Source: Climacteris rufus
Taxonomy: Eukaryota > Chordata > Aves > Passeriformes > Climacteridae
DNA: 64,000 nucleotides
Direction: 5' to 3'
NCBI GenBank assembly: GCA_013398175.1
Contig: VZRZ01007703.1
Location: 2,370,848 to 2,434,847, forward strand
A model generated the notes under the pieces. It made no database searches. It was not told the origin of the DNA and saw only the letters and a program-made list of their open reading frames with translations. Within the stretch, counting starts at the first letter, position 1. Each line of letters begins with the position of its first letter. This document shows positions 52,951-64,000 of this stretch, piece after piece. The position numbers were made by a program, and so were the translations under genes.

Positions 52951-53332
52951 AGAATCACAGAATGGGTTGGGTTTGATGGAAGCACAACGGGTCATCTGGT
53001 CCAACCTGCCTGCTCAAGCAGGGCTATCCTAGACCACATTGCACAGGATTGCATCCAGATGGTTCTTGAATATCTCCAGTAAGGGAGACTCCACAACCTC
53101 TTTGGGCAACCTGTTCCAGTGCGCGGTCATGCACACAATAAAGTTCTTCCTCGTGTTCAGGTGGAACTTCCTGTGCATCAGTTTCTCCCCACTACCTCTT
53201 GTCTTATCACTCAGCATGACTGAGCAGAGCCTGGTTCCACCCTCTTGACATCCTCACTTCAGACACTTACTTACATTGATGAGGTCCCCTCTTCACTGTC
53301 TCTCCTTTTCTAGCCTGACATTATTTCATAGT
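52951..53332 (-). mobile_element. CR1 LINE 3' portion with ORF2 remnant
   Basis: On the plus strand it starts AGAATCACAGAATGGGTTGG, the reverse complement of the CR1 3' terminus. It continues through CATCTGGTCCAACCTGCCTG, GCAACCTGTTCCAGTG and GTTCTTCCTCGTGTTCAGG, all antisense CR1 ORF2 C-terminal sequence. At about 380 bp it is a 5'-truncated insertion inside ZNF385D intron 1, antisense to the gene. The left edge is sharp and the right edge approximate. Confidence 0.93.
53029..53217 (-). pseudogene. CR1 ORF2 C-terminal remnant
   Basis: A 62-codon open frame whose product includes HWNRLPKEVVESPLLEIFK, the characteristic C-terminal tail of the CR1 ORF2 polyprotein (endonuclease plus reverse transcriptase). 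The stretch RKNFIVCMTAHWNRLP corresponds to the RKNFFTERV-type region of intact copies. Both catalytic domains lie upstream and are absent, so it has no enzymatic function. The surviving frame suggests a moderately young copy. Confidence 0.85.
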
Positions 53333-53667
53333 GGTAGGAATGGTAGGAATGCTTCTATGCATTTCTAGCTCACTCAATGCAAAGGCAGGCTTTTCACTTT
53401 CTTGGATTCACTTTCTTACTAAAGAAAATAGAAAGCAATATAAAACATAAGCAGTATGGGAAATAACTGTAGAATAGAGCTGGGAATAATTAGTTTGCCA
53501 AAAGTAAATAGAATCATTAGTGCAGATGTAGATTCATTGGTGAGCTCATCTTCCCTCTAGCGTTTATGGCAGCAGAGGAAGAACAGGTTTTGACATTGTC
53601 TGTGAGATCATTCAAGTCTAAATGAAAGCACGTTCAGTTGGCTATTAGCTTACAACCAGGGAAGGAT

Positions 53668-53798
53668 ATTGCAGTGCTCAGAGCACTAAATTTGGGGACC
53701 TAGAGCTCAGGTCCTTGGTCTGCTGCAGATTCCTGTGTGAGCTTGGAATAGAAGATGTTTGCTGTCTGTGCTAGGTTCCTACATGAAAAGTGGGGATG
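53668..53798 (+). mobile_element. MIR-like CORE-SINE remnant
   Basis: It follows the MIR layout in order. A tRNA-derived head includes CAGAGCACTAAATTTGGGGA and a decayed B-box-like CTCAGGTCC. A core reads TTCCTGTGTGAGCTTGG, compared with MIR AGCTGTGTGACCTTGG. The end reads CTGTGCTAGGTTCCTACATG followed by AAAAGTGGGGATG, compared with MIR TTTCCTCATCTGTAAAATGGGGAT. Divergence is high, as expected for an ancient amniote element. The match is from memory, not from an alignment program. Confidence 0.6.
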
Positions 53799-54484
53799 TT
53801 TTTTTTTGCCAGGTAGAAGTGTCCAGAAAATTAATACTGGAATTTCATGGAGAAAAGTAAGGCTGCTGGGTATTTAATATTTTATTTGTAAGGCAAATAG
53901 AAGTTAGAAGCTCCTCCATTCTCAAGAGGGAGGAGAACTGAGGTTCATGGGCATTCCAGTTTGTCTTTGCTGAAGTCATGATTCCAGTCTGGGGCTTTCT
54001 GATTCCCTGGTAATTGGCGTGGTTGGTACTTGGTATGAGCAGCTGCTAATAAGCATGGTGACCAAACTGAACAATTTCTAGTTGTTTCCTTCTACTAGAA
54101 ACAGACAGAACTTTACAGAAAGTGGAACATTCATTTTGGATCATTTAATTTTCAGTGATCCAACAGTTTCCAATAGGGGGAAAAAAAATCCTAATTTGTC
54201 TGACCAGTGGCAATAAAAGCCCAAAGGACTTTGAAGAGCTCAATTAGGTAGGTCATGTTGCTAAAATAAAAAGCTTAGTTGCTGCCCTTGTGCAATTTAA
54301 AATCCGTATAAGATGTGGCCCATAGTGAGTTAGAGGAATTCCTTGAGTGTTAAGTACTGAGTTTTAAATCATGGATTTTCAGTAGCTGTTAAGTAAAAAA
54401 AAACAAAACCAGTGTTTTATTTGGTAGAGTATTTCCTGTGGTCCACAGCATATTTTAGATGTGGGGCAAAGGAGGTGATACTCT

Positions 54485-54600
54485 GTGGGGCTCTGACATT
54501 AATTAGCCTTGTGGCCTGAGGTGGGCAGGATCTGCACAGTGCTGGGCACTTTGATCCCGTTCAGACAGACTGGACTTCATTGTCTGTAAGGTGGGCCCAC
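54485..54600 (+). mobile_element. MIR-like CORE-SINE remnant, second copy
   Basis: CTCTGACATTAATTAGCC and TTGTGGCCTGAGGTGGGCAG resemble the MIR core CTCTGCCACTTACTAGCTGTG followed by TGACCTTGGGCAAG. TTCATTGTCTGTAAGGTGGG resembles the CATCTGTAAAATGGGG end. The copy is heavily diverged and weaker than the one at 53668. Confidence 0.45.
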
Positions 54601-57600
54601 CACCTGCCTGTCATGCAAATGAATTATGGTAAAGGAACAGGAAAGGGAGAAGGAGGGAAGAAGATAGCAAATAAGGAGCAGAAACCTGAGCTTGTTTAGC
54701 AAAGTAAGGGAAATAATGACAGGAGGTAATGGATCTCAGAGTACTTATACAAATTTGTCTCTGCATTTTCCCAGTCCAGCTTTATAATAGTAGTTTCACA
54801 GGTTTCTACATAATGAAAAGAGGAATTTACCGCTCTGTACATCTAGAAGAGTACATTTTTCAATCAAAGTTATTGGGATATATGATTTTGTGTTTCAAAA
54901 TGTTAGTATGTGTGAAAGAAAAGACTTTAAAAAACACGGTATGATGCATAGCTACAGGTTTCTAAAACTAATAACAATAATAAAATGAATTCTTTTTTTA
55001 AACTAGCTCACTTTGCAGGAATAAATATTATCTCTGGACAAAATAATACTTTGAATAGCAGCAAATGACCAGAATTGATTCAAACTTTCCAGGTGAATAG
55101 CGTATGTGCTGAAAAATGTTGTCTATAAATAAACAGCATTTTAATGGGTACTGATGGGTGCCAGTCTGGAAGAGGTTTACTTAAACCCTGCTTAGGTAGG
55201 GAAGAAAATATTTTTGTAATGAGTCATTTTGAATTGTTTGGATTTGGATGTTTCAAATTTGCCAGTATTTCAATTATAAAAATGGTTAAGTATCCAAGTA
55301 GAAACTATAGGATGTCATTTTGTGTGAAAAAAAAGTTTCAGCTGGCACAATGGTGGGGGTTTTTCCCCCAATAATTGTCTTTGTTTTGGTTTGGCCAGTG
55401 AACTGAAAAATCAATTACTCACAGATCTCCACAGCTGAGACAATGTTGCATTCACCCTCTTCAAAGTGACTGGCCCCTGTTAGCATTGCTAACAGCAAAA
55501 CCTGTGAAAGGAAAGTTTGTGTGACCACAGAGTGTACTTGATCCTCAAGCTGTCTCAGGAGAGCCAGCAGGATTGAGGCTGGTGTGGTTGGAGTCCCATT
55601 TTGAGGGCTCTTCTTTTCTAGTGGGCTTCAAATATTTATTACCATTGGGTTTTTTTCTTTTTTTTTCTGAAACTAAGAGGTATTATATGTAAAACTATTG
55701 TGTTTAAATGTGTATATCCTATTTTTAAAATTTTTTTGACCTTAATAAATAATGGAATCACTCTCCAGAAGAAGTCAGTGATCAATAAAGAAGTCAAAAA
55801 CATTTTAAGATTCTCATTTCTCCTCCTAAAAAAATCCACAGAACAATTAAAAAACCCTTACAAGAAACTGAGTTATAACACTGTAAATGGTCAGAAAGTA
55901 GATTTTCTGAGCCATGAATTTGCCAGAAGCATTGTGTCATTTGTTTACACTTAATCTCCTTTCAGTGGATATGTAATAATATGTAACCTATTAAAATTTA
56001 ATATTTAAAATCATAAGTTTATCTGTTTATGCACATAAACAATACAGGTTGCATGTTAGCTAATTTTCTGTATGCTGAGTTAATATTTTAGTCCCTTATA
56101 GTACAATAGCTACAAATAAGTAGTTTGGTGATTAAGTGAGGCTCATTTATCCATGTCAGGTTAGATCACTGGTACTACTTATTATGGAACTGAATTTATC
56201 TTTAAAGGGACAATTCAGCAGTTTTTAAGAAAAATATCTGTAGAAACAATGAAGACTACCACACAGTGATAAAAGGGAGTACCCTAGTGACTCTGGGCCA
56301 TGACAAATTACATTAAACTAATTCCTAAAAGCCACATATACAGTTCATGTCATGTTTTCTCTGTTATATCCCAGAGAAGGTTATTCTTTTGGCTTTGGAT
56401 ATCTTAAAATTTCCTATTTCATCAGATTCCCTGAAAACATAAATGGGATATCTCATATTTTAGATCAAGAAAGAGCTTGTGCCTTTATTGTCCTTTTGAA
56501 AAAATCCTTCCAAATATACTTTTTCTTTGCGTTGCTGGCAAACTTAATTAATAATAAATTAAAAGTTCTAGCTGATACTGAGTTATCAAAATGTAAGTTT
56601 ATTAACATTTATAAGCTAGAACATGAGCTCCCTACATATCCCTTCCCTTTTATACTTTAAAATAGCCTGAGTTAGTGTTCTTGAAAATTTTCTAGGGAAA
56701 ATTATGGGTTTGGCTCAGGCTCTCTAGGATATATCGTAATGCTTAGTGCATGTGAACTGTTAGATGTTAGGATCCTATATTAAAAATATTAATGATACCT
56801 TTGGAAGTTGTCTTTTAAAGCTACCTAGAATTTAACTTTTCAGTTGGAAATGTGTGATACTTTCCCAGCTTCTCCACTGAGTCACACCAGGTGAAGGGTT
56901 CTCTCAGCTTTTGCCAAGGCAGAAGGTGTGTATTGTTTCGACCTCAAATAAGTTATCATGAGTTAGTTATCATAATAATAAGCTATCATAAGTTATTGAA
57001 AGGTGTGAGATGGGATGGAAAACATGGAAATATCCATATCTTGGAGAAACCAACTCAGACTCCAGGAAGAAAGGGAAATGGTACATTGGTTTAGTGTCTT
57101 TGCTGTATTCAAAATGGCTGTGCACATGGCCAGAAGGAAAAAATTGCAAAATAATGCAGGAATGAAAATGGAATTCTGCAGAGATTTGCTTTTTCACTCA
57201 GTGTTTATGGTGGTAATAGTTAGTGATGGAAGAACTGCAAAAGATTTAGATTAATGGGGTATTAGTTTAGAATTTCTGCCCAGTTTACATACCTTCAAGT
57301 TTCAAATGCGTTGCAAAAAATTATCTACATTTTTGTGTCTGCAAAATCTGAGCTAGATTCTTCCTTAGCAGAGACTATTTGATAATAAATTCTTTTTCTG
57401 GAAACTAAATCTGCAGTTAAGTTTAAAGGATTGGGAATTGAGGGTGTGTATGGGGAAAGACTATGCAGAGAAAGATGTAACATATCTTTCTCTATAGGCA
57501 AGTAGCAAAATATAGCAATAGGTGGTTGCCAGATTGTTGAGCTGTTTGTTAGGGAACCTGAAGAACAAGGATCTTGACCTCCTCGAGAAATGTTAAGGAA

Positions 57601-58894
57601 ACTTGCTATTTATTATCCTGTATATAAAAACCACCCTGCTCTATGATGTCTGTTTACTCTAGGGCTATTTTCTATTGTTTCCTTTGTGCATATTCAGTCT
57701 TTGCAGTTCTTGTAATCCAGATGTTAGGGTCAGTACTTACAGTTGTTTATACTCTTTACCTAACACTGACCCAAGGAAAATTTCAGATGAACTGGGCACA
57801 AAAGTTTGCGTTGGAAACTTTCTTTTCAGGAAGTGTTATTTCATTGAAAACAAAATTTCCCTCATAAGGTAGTAACTTTTTGTAAATAATTGTGACCAAG
57901 TAAAAAAATTGTTAAGACCAGATCAAAACTTTAGCATTTTTATGACCTATGATTTCTTTTTTTTTTAGAATGATTCACATTTTAAAATCCATTTTCAGTT
58001 CCATAGTGAAACATTGTCTCTAAATTCAAATTGGGGTGTGGGGAAAAGGGAAGCAGGGGAAAGGACCAATGCTAGTATTGGTTCACATTCATACTCAAAT
58101 CAAGTAAAATGCCATTCCTTATGGCACGGACAGTTTGAGGCAGAACTGGCAGGAATCATCCCTTCATCTGTTTCTGTCATATTCCCTTGGTTCAGGCAAG
58201 AAAGGTGTTGTGGTGATGAAGTTCATATGACCCATGGTTTCAGAAGGAGAACCACTTGACTGGGCTGTCACCAAGAGCATGAACCTCTTGTTGCACACAT
58301 GGCTTTGTAGCAGGTAGGCTGTCTGTGCCCAGAACATGGTTGTTGTATTGCAAAGCAGTGGTAGGGCAAAATGTCTAGTCTGAACTGGAGACACAAAACT
58401 GATCCCTGTGCAAAAATGCACTGTTTGATTCACATTGTGGGAGTTCTCAAAAACAGTCTCAATGGGATATAGGAAGGAGCAAAGGTTTGTGGCGAGCTTT
58501 ACTTCAAACTTGTATGCTCACACTTACCTTGGATGTATTGTCAGTGCTTCTGTCCAAGAGATTATTTTGTCTGCGATTTAAATTGTGTGAAAATTGAAGA
58601 AACAAATTATTACTTCAAACTTGGTCAAAAGGCTAAGTTAATTAAGCTTCTGATTTGTATTATTCTTGGCCTCCATACAAAGAAAATTAAGGTAAAAATA
58701 TTGACTTGAATTTCCCAAATGTCTGAACATTCATCTCCCATGTAGCATCTGATTCTCTTCCTCTTTAGAAAGATGTTAAACTCTAACCTCACTAACTTGT
58801 AAGACTGGAATTAGAAAACATGTTAGTATCCTTCCATTTTAAGTAATTGTGGTATGCTACTCATGAAGAGAAGGTTGTCCATGTGAACTTCAGG

Positions 58895-58909
58895 TAATAA
58901 TAATAATAC
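58895..58909. repeat. (TAA)n microsatellite
   Basis: Five TAA units. Confidence 0.85.
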
Positions 58910-61778
58910 AAAGCATCAAGCACAGGCTGTGGAGAAAGCAGTGTTGTGGGATAGTATCCTAATTTTATTGGTCAATGTTATTCAAAGTTTGCTGGTAGGA
59001 AGTTTGAAAGAAGGCTGTCATTGAAGCTTCACCTTCATTGTGTGTTGATCAGCAGTGTTGCATCTGCACAGGGAAAGCTATGGAGGTCTTTGTGGAGTAG
59101 CTTACCCTACAGAAACCAAAACCATCACAAGCAATCTTTATGGTTCTTCACTGTGATCCTACAGTCAGTAACACCTGGAATTTATCTGTGTGTGCTCTTC
59201 CAGAGCTATTCCCAGTAGGCTTCTACCGCCCTCCATCCCTTTGCTAATGGATTAGGTGGGAAACAGTTAACAGTGGCAGTCTCAAAGGTTGTCCAAGTTA
59301 AGCTGAGTCACAAAAATGTTTGCCATTGCTTCAGTTTTCCTGTTGCAGATTCTAGACTGCAACTCTGTGCATGTTAAATGGAAAGAGAAGCTAATTTTTG
59401 CAGCCATAAACATTAGAGAATTTTTTTAAGCAAAGGCTCAGATTTCATGATGCCTCTCACATGCTCCATCATTAAGATACATGTCTGACACTATTGAAAA
59501 AACAGAGAGCAGCTGTGCTTCTGAACATACTAATTTTCTGTGCCAGTGTAGCCAGGACTGTCGTAGATTTTAAACTCTGTTCCAGAGGCTCTGAGTCCCA
59601 GCCAAGGTCCTGCAGATCTGGCTGGATTTTTCCATTTAAAGCGTGTTCTCGTCCCCAGATGGCTTTGCATCGCACTGGCTGGCAGCAGCAGGTGCGTGAG
59701 TGCCGAGTCATGCCACAGGGAAGGATCACAGAGTAGAACTATTTCATCCTTCGTGCCTTGGTGTCCTAGATGAGTATGGGATACCAATCTTGTTGCTCTA
59801 GGTAATCCGAACCTGTGAAGCTCTCCTCCATAACACTGAGATAATACACCCAATGAGCTCTGTCCCCAAGCACATTTCTCAGTCTAGTTTGCATTTGCAT
59901 TTGTGAATTATAGAATGTTTAATCAGCCTCAAATTCTTTGCTATTGCCAGGCAAATGCTCACCTTGAAATTTCTGTGATTCTGTACAATCTCAGGTACAA
60001 TCTGTTTTTTTTCTTTAGTAAGAGCGATTGTAAAAGCTTTCTTTCTTCACTGAGTGATCTGTAAAAGCTTAAAAAAAAGTATTTCCAGCATGTAACAAAG
60101 TACCTTTAAGGGTCTTTCCTATTCAGAGGTAGTATGATTGGCATGTTCAACACTACCTTAGCATCATTCTGACCTGTTAAATTTATTTTTACAGTGTTTT
60201 TGTAATAATGTCATGGGAATGTAGCAATTACCAAAACAATGGCAAGCATGAAATACATGATAATTCTATGCTGGTGAGCTATGGAAAGCAAAGCTGCTTG
60301 CCCGCTGCTTTTTTGTTGCCTATATCCTCAGCTACTGCATTGAAAGACTGATTTCTTATACACTTACATTGAGGGAAATGTAGGAATTACTCCAAAAATG
60401 CCAGTTACTCTAGGGGAAAAAAGCTATCACAAGATTGCAGTGACCCCTAATCCAATACCTTTAATTTATTAGTGACTCTTAGTGAAATGCCTCACAGAGG
60501 ATCTGTGAGTTGGCAAAAAACACAGCCTTTCAAAATTTGGCTCCAGACAGTTTTATACCTAGAAACTTTGGATGATCTTCCACAACTGGTTAATTAAATC
60601 TTGTGTTAGCCCTCAACTAGATGCATAACCTGACAAACCTTGTTAGCAGATTTACTGGCCAAATATGAAGAGATTTCATATATCATTCTGACTACTTTAT
60701 ATTTGGGCTCTTAAAGATTGTATGCCACTTGTCTAATGAAACATCTGTATGTATGAGAGAAAAAAAAAGAAACAGATTTCGGATCTCTACCTCTGTTGAT
60801 CTGTCTGCCTGTGTCTCTGTTCAGTGAGTAGGGTAAAACTACCCTTACATTTTTTTTTCACTCTTTCTTGGACTCTTACCAGCAGGTTTTTACAGTCTGT
60901 TGCCTGCCTCAGATTAGAAGAACACTGGCATATTTTAACAGTTTCCTAGGATCCAAATAGTCTTTAATTAGCAGGGAATTGATGTTTTGGAGTGCAACCA
61001 AAATATAGGAGACATTGAAAGCAGAGAATGAACTTGGATCCTTCCAGCTTGTAGCTGGCTGTGGCAAGGGGCAAACAAATAAGCAAAACAGGGTCCATTG
61101 CAAACAGGTAGAGCCTTATTGGTATGCAAGGGGATTTCTTCATTTGCATTTCATTCCCACAGATCTGGTGGGTAGCCGGGAGGAGCTTTCTGCTGCACAG
61201 GGTCTGAATCAGCTCCACCCCTTGCAAAGAGCAGAGAGTGTTCATTGGTACCTTCCCATAAACAGAATTTTGGTGGCTGCTGAAACTGTTATTTTTAGAT
61301 TTGTGTTGATCAACTGTTGAGGCGGCAAGGTATGTTGTGTTTGTGAGATTTAGGTTGAAACTGAAGGTGGAGGTTCTGTGAGTGAGCATTTAATTAAAAA
61401 ATCAGAAGTCTGCAAAAGGCATGACTTCTGCTGAGTCAAACAGCAAGTTGTTCTTTTTCTTTTGGAGTAGTCTGCCTTTGTAGGGCTGAGCAACAGGGAA
61501 GGAATGAAGCCCTGAAATTATAGGAGAATGAGACTAGCTGAAGCTCTTGAGGGAAGTTAGACATGTGCTGAACCATTGTTCCAGATTATCCATGGAAATA
61601 AAGGGTTTATAAGCTAATTCTAATCACAATAGACTGCTACCTGAAGCAATTGCTGGCAAAGAATTATAAGCAACTCAGTCACTGAGTCAGCTATGCTTTT
61701 TTTTCAGTAATGCAGTAATTTTTGGACAAGTAAAAATGTATTTGTTTGATCTAATATTGTGTTTTTATTGTCACCTTT

Positions 61779-61793
61779 GTGTGTGTGTGTGTG
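61779..61793. repeat. (GT)n microsatellite near the exon 2 acceptor
   Basis: Fifteen bases of alternating G and T, ending about 65 bp before coding exon 2. Confidence 0.9.
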
Positions 61794-61825
61794 CTGGCTT
61801 TTTTCACCCCGCTAATCATAGCACT

Positions 61826-61858
61826 TGCTGAATGCCTTCTGTCTCTTTGTACATGTAG
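61826..61858 (+). other. ZNF385D: Splice acceptor of ZNF385D coding exon 2
   Basis: A candidate branch site TTGCTGA with its A at 61831 lies 28 bases before the exon. A pyrimidine-rich CCTTCTGTCTCTTTGT tract follows, and the AG is at 61857-61858. A second possible branch site, GCTAATC, lies further upstream at 61811-61817. The branch assignment is inference. Confidence 0.75.
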
Positions 61859-62001
61859 GTGGTACATGCCAGAGCCCTGCTCTTCCAGCCCTAGTGCGTC
61901 CTCCTGCACCACCTTTGCAGCCGTCGCTGGATATTAAGCCGTTTCTTCCGTTTCCTCTGGACACTGCCGCAGCAGTGAATCTCTTCCCCAACTTCAATGC
62001 A
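61859..62001 (+). CDS. ZNF385D: ZNF385D coding exon 2 (proline-rich N-terminal segment)
   Basis: The 143-bp exon encodes GGTCQSPALPALVRPP through KPFLPFPLDTAAAVNLF to PNFNA, 48 residues including the glycine completed from exon 1. As far as I remember the human protein, this is identical to its residues following MRNIMYF. It corresponds to the less conserved TLPALVRTP...SLDIKPF region of the paralogue ZNF385B, which separates the two genes. The segment is a proline-rich, probably disordered linker before the first matrin-type zinc finger and contains no zinc ligands of its own. The acceptor is TAG|GTGG and the donor GCA|GTAAGTA, entering in phase 1 and leaving in phase 0. The 106-codon minus-strand frame over it is a shadow. 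Confidence 0.97.
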
Positions 62002-64000
62002 GTAAGTACCCTCTGAACAGTTATGGTCCACCTCACCAAGCCACAGCTTCCGTGGAAGACTTGAGAAGGCACGAAGTAGAATTTTATGTACTCCATTAAA
62101 CCTGGAATATCCTCTCCCTTACTGAGGGCCAAATAGCTCTTTCAGGCACACTGATAGGCCATAAATTAAAGGCTACCTGAGTGTTAGAAGAAATGTAGAA
62201 GGAAGAAATTGTATGATCCCAAGTGACATGTAATAAAGTTTCAGGCCATATTCAGTCCCAGGGCTTGTGAATTTCCCACAGTAATTTAGGACGTGCAGAG
62301 CTTGACTAACTTATGCTTTGCTGCTACTCTCAGAGAGGGAAAGTTTCAGAGCAATGGAATTCTACATTCCATCTCCAACACATTTCCTGAATAATACTAA
62401 AAATTTACAGGGCCTACAGAAGAAAACTCCGATGGGGCAAATAAAGTAAGAATGAGAAGTGTGTTAGCTGGTACATAAGCTAGTCAATGCCAAAAAATCC
62501 AGGGTCTTTTTTCAGGTTAAGATGTGCTATTTCTCATGTCTTAGACTTAAGCAAGGATAGATTTCTCCTTAAATTTTTTTACTTAGTCATGCTATATATG
62601 ATTATAGAAATCCTATTCCTTGACTATTTTAATTATTTTACTTACATATGTCCTCAATGTTCCAATTTTCCTGTTCCAGGCTGAGATAATTAATGGTCTA
62701 AAAGAAAAAAAAAGTCTAGGTTGGTTTTATGTTGATTTTTGCTTTATAGGATTATGTCCCTTTTCAATTACTCTTGTAAGCTCTTTTCCTTATTTATATA
62801 TCCTAGATATATATATATAAAAATATAAAAAAACTTAAGAAAATGTGTGCTTACCTACTTTAAGAGACACAGAGGGGTTGGAATTTTCCATTCCAAACCA
62901 GTTCTATTTGACATGCAGAAATCTTAATTAAAATAATTAAGAGTTGTAAAAGAATATGCCCATTCTAGAAAAAAATTGTAGCAATCAATAGCAAATTTCC
63001 ATAATTAAATGTTCATTTTTTGCCTTTCATGGATGTTCACTTTGCTTTAAAGTAATTAAAATAAACTAATTGTCAAAACTATTTATACAGCCTTAAAGTC
63101 ACGCAATTCACAGCATTTATGGACATCAGAGAAGCTATAAATTGCAAGTCTTAAAATGCACAGAAAAAATATGTTAAAGAATTACTACTACAAATAAACT
63201 TATTCAAATTTTGAAAAGTGTGTCGATATGCAGTGAGGTTTTAAATACTGAGTTCAACTGAGTTACTGATAACTCATAATGAAATGGATACAACTTTAAA
63301 ATTGTTTAGTGTGATTTATGGTTGCAGTCTTTTAACCAGTTGTGTCTTGTGATCGCTGTTTGTAGTTAGTGCAATAGTCTAGCTGAATTTTTAAAAGTAA
63401 TCTATTACAATTTCTTAGGGGGTTTTTTCCCCCCTCAGGATTTTGCATAGTTCAGAGTCTGCAGATTGCTTTGTTAATTTTTGACTATATAATTGAAATG
63501 GAATTTTAATTATTACTTTTAATAATTGTTAATCTTGTGTTATTCCATTAATTTCCAATTTCTTTCTACTTAAACAGACTGCTTTGCTACTATACTTATT
63601 TTGAGGGAGGGGTGGAGAAGTCATGCTTATATTAATTTGAAAGTAAGAAAGTAAAAATAGACCTGTATCAAAACTATGCTATTTGGGAACGTCATCTTAG
63701 TAGCACATAATTTGGTATAAGCACTGCAGTTGGACTTTATAGACTCATAATCTCTTCAGTTTTTCAGTAAAGTGACCCTAGTTTTCAGGAGTGAGACTTG
63801 CAACCATTTTTGACAGCACTCTGAAGTCTGTTCCCATGCAAAGTACTGCTGCCTGTGGTGTGTGGCCATCTGCCTAGTCCACCTTTGGCAGATATGCCAG
63901 TCCTGAGTGTGAGGATGCCGTCACCAGAGCTGCTGTCACTGTCTTGCTGCTCTTAGTCTTTGCCTTGCAAAGTGACCTTTGCCTTGTCATCACGTGTGCT
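62002..64000 (+). other. ZNF385D: Start of ZNF385D intron 2 (open at window end)
   Basis: It begins with the consensus donor GTAAGTA and is AT-rich to the window end. An (AT)n run lies at 62807-62819. The exon expected next (protein MDPIQK and the first zinc finger) is not present, so the intron continues past 64000. The 63830-64000 stretch is GC-richer but not identified. Confidence 0.85.
62807..62819. repeat. (AT)n microsatellite
   Basis: Thirteen bases of alternating A and T, followed by A-rich sequence. Confidence 0.9.

Larger units (their letters stand above)
53333..61825 (+). other. Distal part of intron 1
   Basis: AT-rich intron with two MIR-like remnants (listed separately), an octamer motif ATGCAAAT at 54613-54620, a (TAA)n run at 58895-58909 and near-repeats of AGTTATCAT at 56948-56997. 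Open frames at 56352-56660 and 59494-59853 have no recognisable product. The 59540-59720 stretch is somewhat GC-richer. Confidence 0.55.
32914..61858 (+). other. ZNF385D: ZNF385D intron 1 (28,945 bp)
   Basis: A GT-AG intron running from GTAAGTG to ACATGTAG, in phase 1. It contains the GC-rich island at 35823-36347, simple repeats, one CR1 copy and two MIR-like remnants. I recognise no other exon in it. Very long 5' introns are typical of this gene in vertebrates. Confidence 0.9.

Noticed and set aside
59530..59853. 107-codon minus-strand and 80-codon plus-strand frames in a GC-richer patch
   Set aside because: The products resemble no known protein. The openings fit local base composition, and no splice or promoter context supports them.
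61812..62132. 106-codon minus-strand open frame
   Set aside because: It is the antisense shadow of ZNF385D coding exon 2, which has conserved protein and correct splice sites on the plus strand.
63830..64000. GC-richer end of the window as a possible next ZNF385D exon
   Set aside because: No frame encodes the expected MDPIQK...zinc-finger sequence, and no acceptor/donor pair was seen.

Overview
This window is vertebrate nuclear DNA, most likely from a bird. It is AT-rich and almost entirely non-coding. Its recognisable dispersed repeats are avian-type CR1 LINE 3' ends in both orientations, one avian endogenous-retrovirus LTR, and a few decayed MIR/CORE-SINE-like remnants. There are no operons, ribosome binding sites or CRISPR arrays, and most open reading frames over 60 codons are chance openings. 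The species cannot be fixed from the sequence alone.

The window carries one identifiable gene, ZNF385D, on the + strand. It encodes a nuclear protein with matrin/U1-type zinc fingers. The first coding exon of the short (canonical) isoform is at 32892-32913. It encodes MRNIMYF plus one base and is followed directly by a GTAAGTG donor. The second coding exon is at 61859-62001. It encodes the proline-rich segment running from GGTCQSP to LFPNFNA and is followed by a GTAAGTA donor. The phases agree (one base carried over, then phase 0), and the intron between them is 28,945 bp. The next exon, which in the human protein continues MDPIQK and starts the first zinc finger, is not in the window.

Layout: 1-32391 is 5' flank, or an intron if a longer upstream-initiated isoform exists in this species. 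It holds CR1 pieces, an LTR and simple repeats. A 72-base run of N (32392-32463) lies just upstream of the presumed promoter and leader. That leader contains a TATA-like motif and several upstream ATGs. Intron 1 (32914-61858) contains a GC-rich, CpG-rich island of unknown nature (35823-36347), a CR1 with a recognisable ORF2 C-terminal remnant (52951-53332) and two MIR-like remnants. The last 2 kb are the start of the next intron.

No convincing new biological system was found. The items most worth a second look are the tiny first coding exon with its upstream-ORF-rich leader and weak start context, the GC-rich island in intron 1, the gap at the promoter, a perfect 24-bp palindrome at 21622-21645, and MIR-like SINE remnants in a bird genome.
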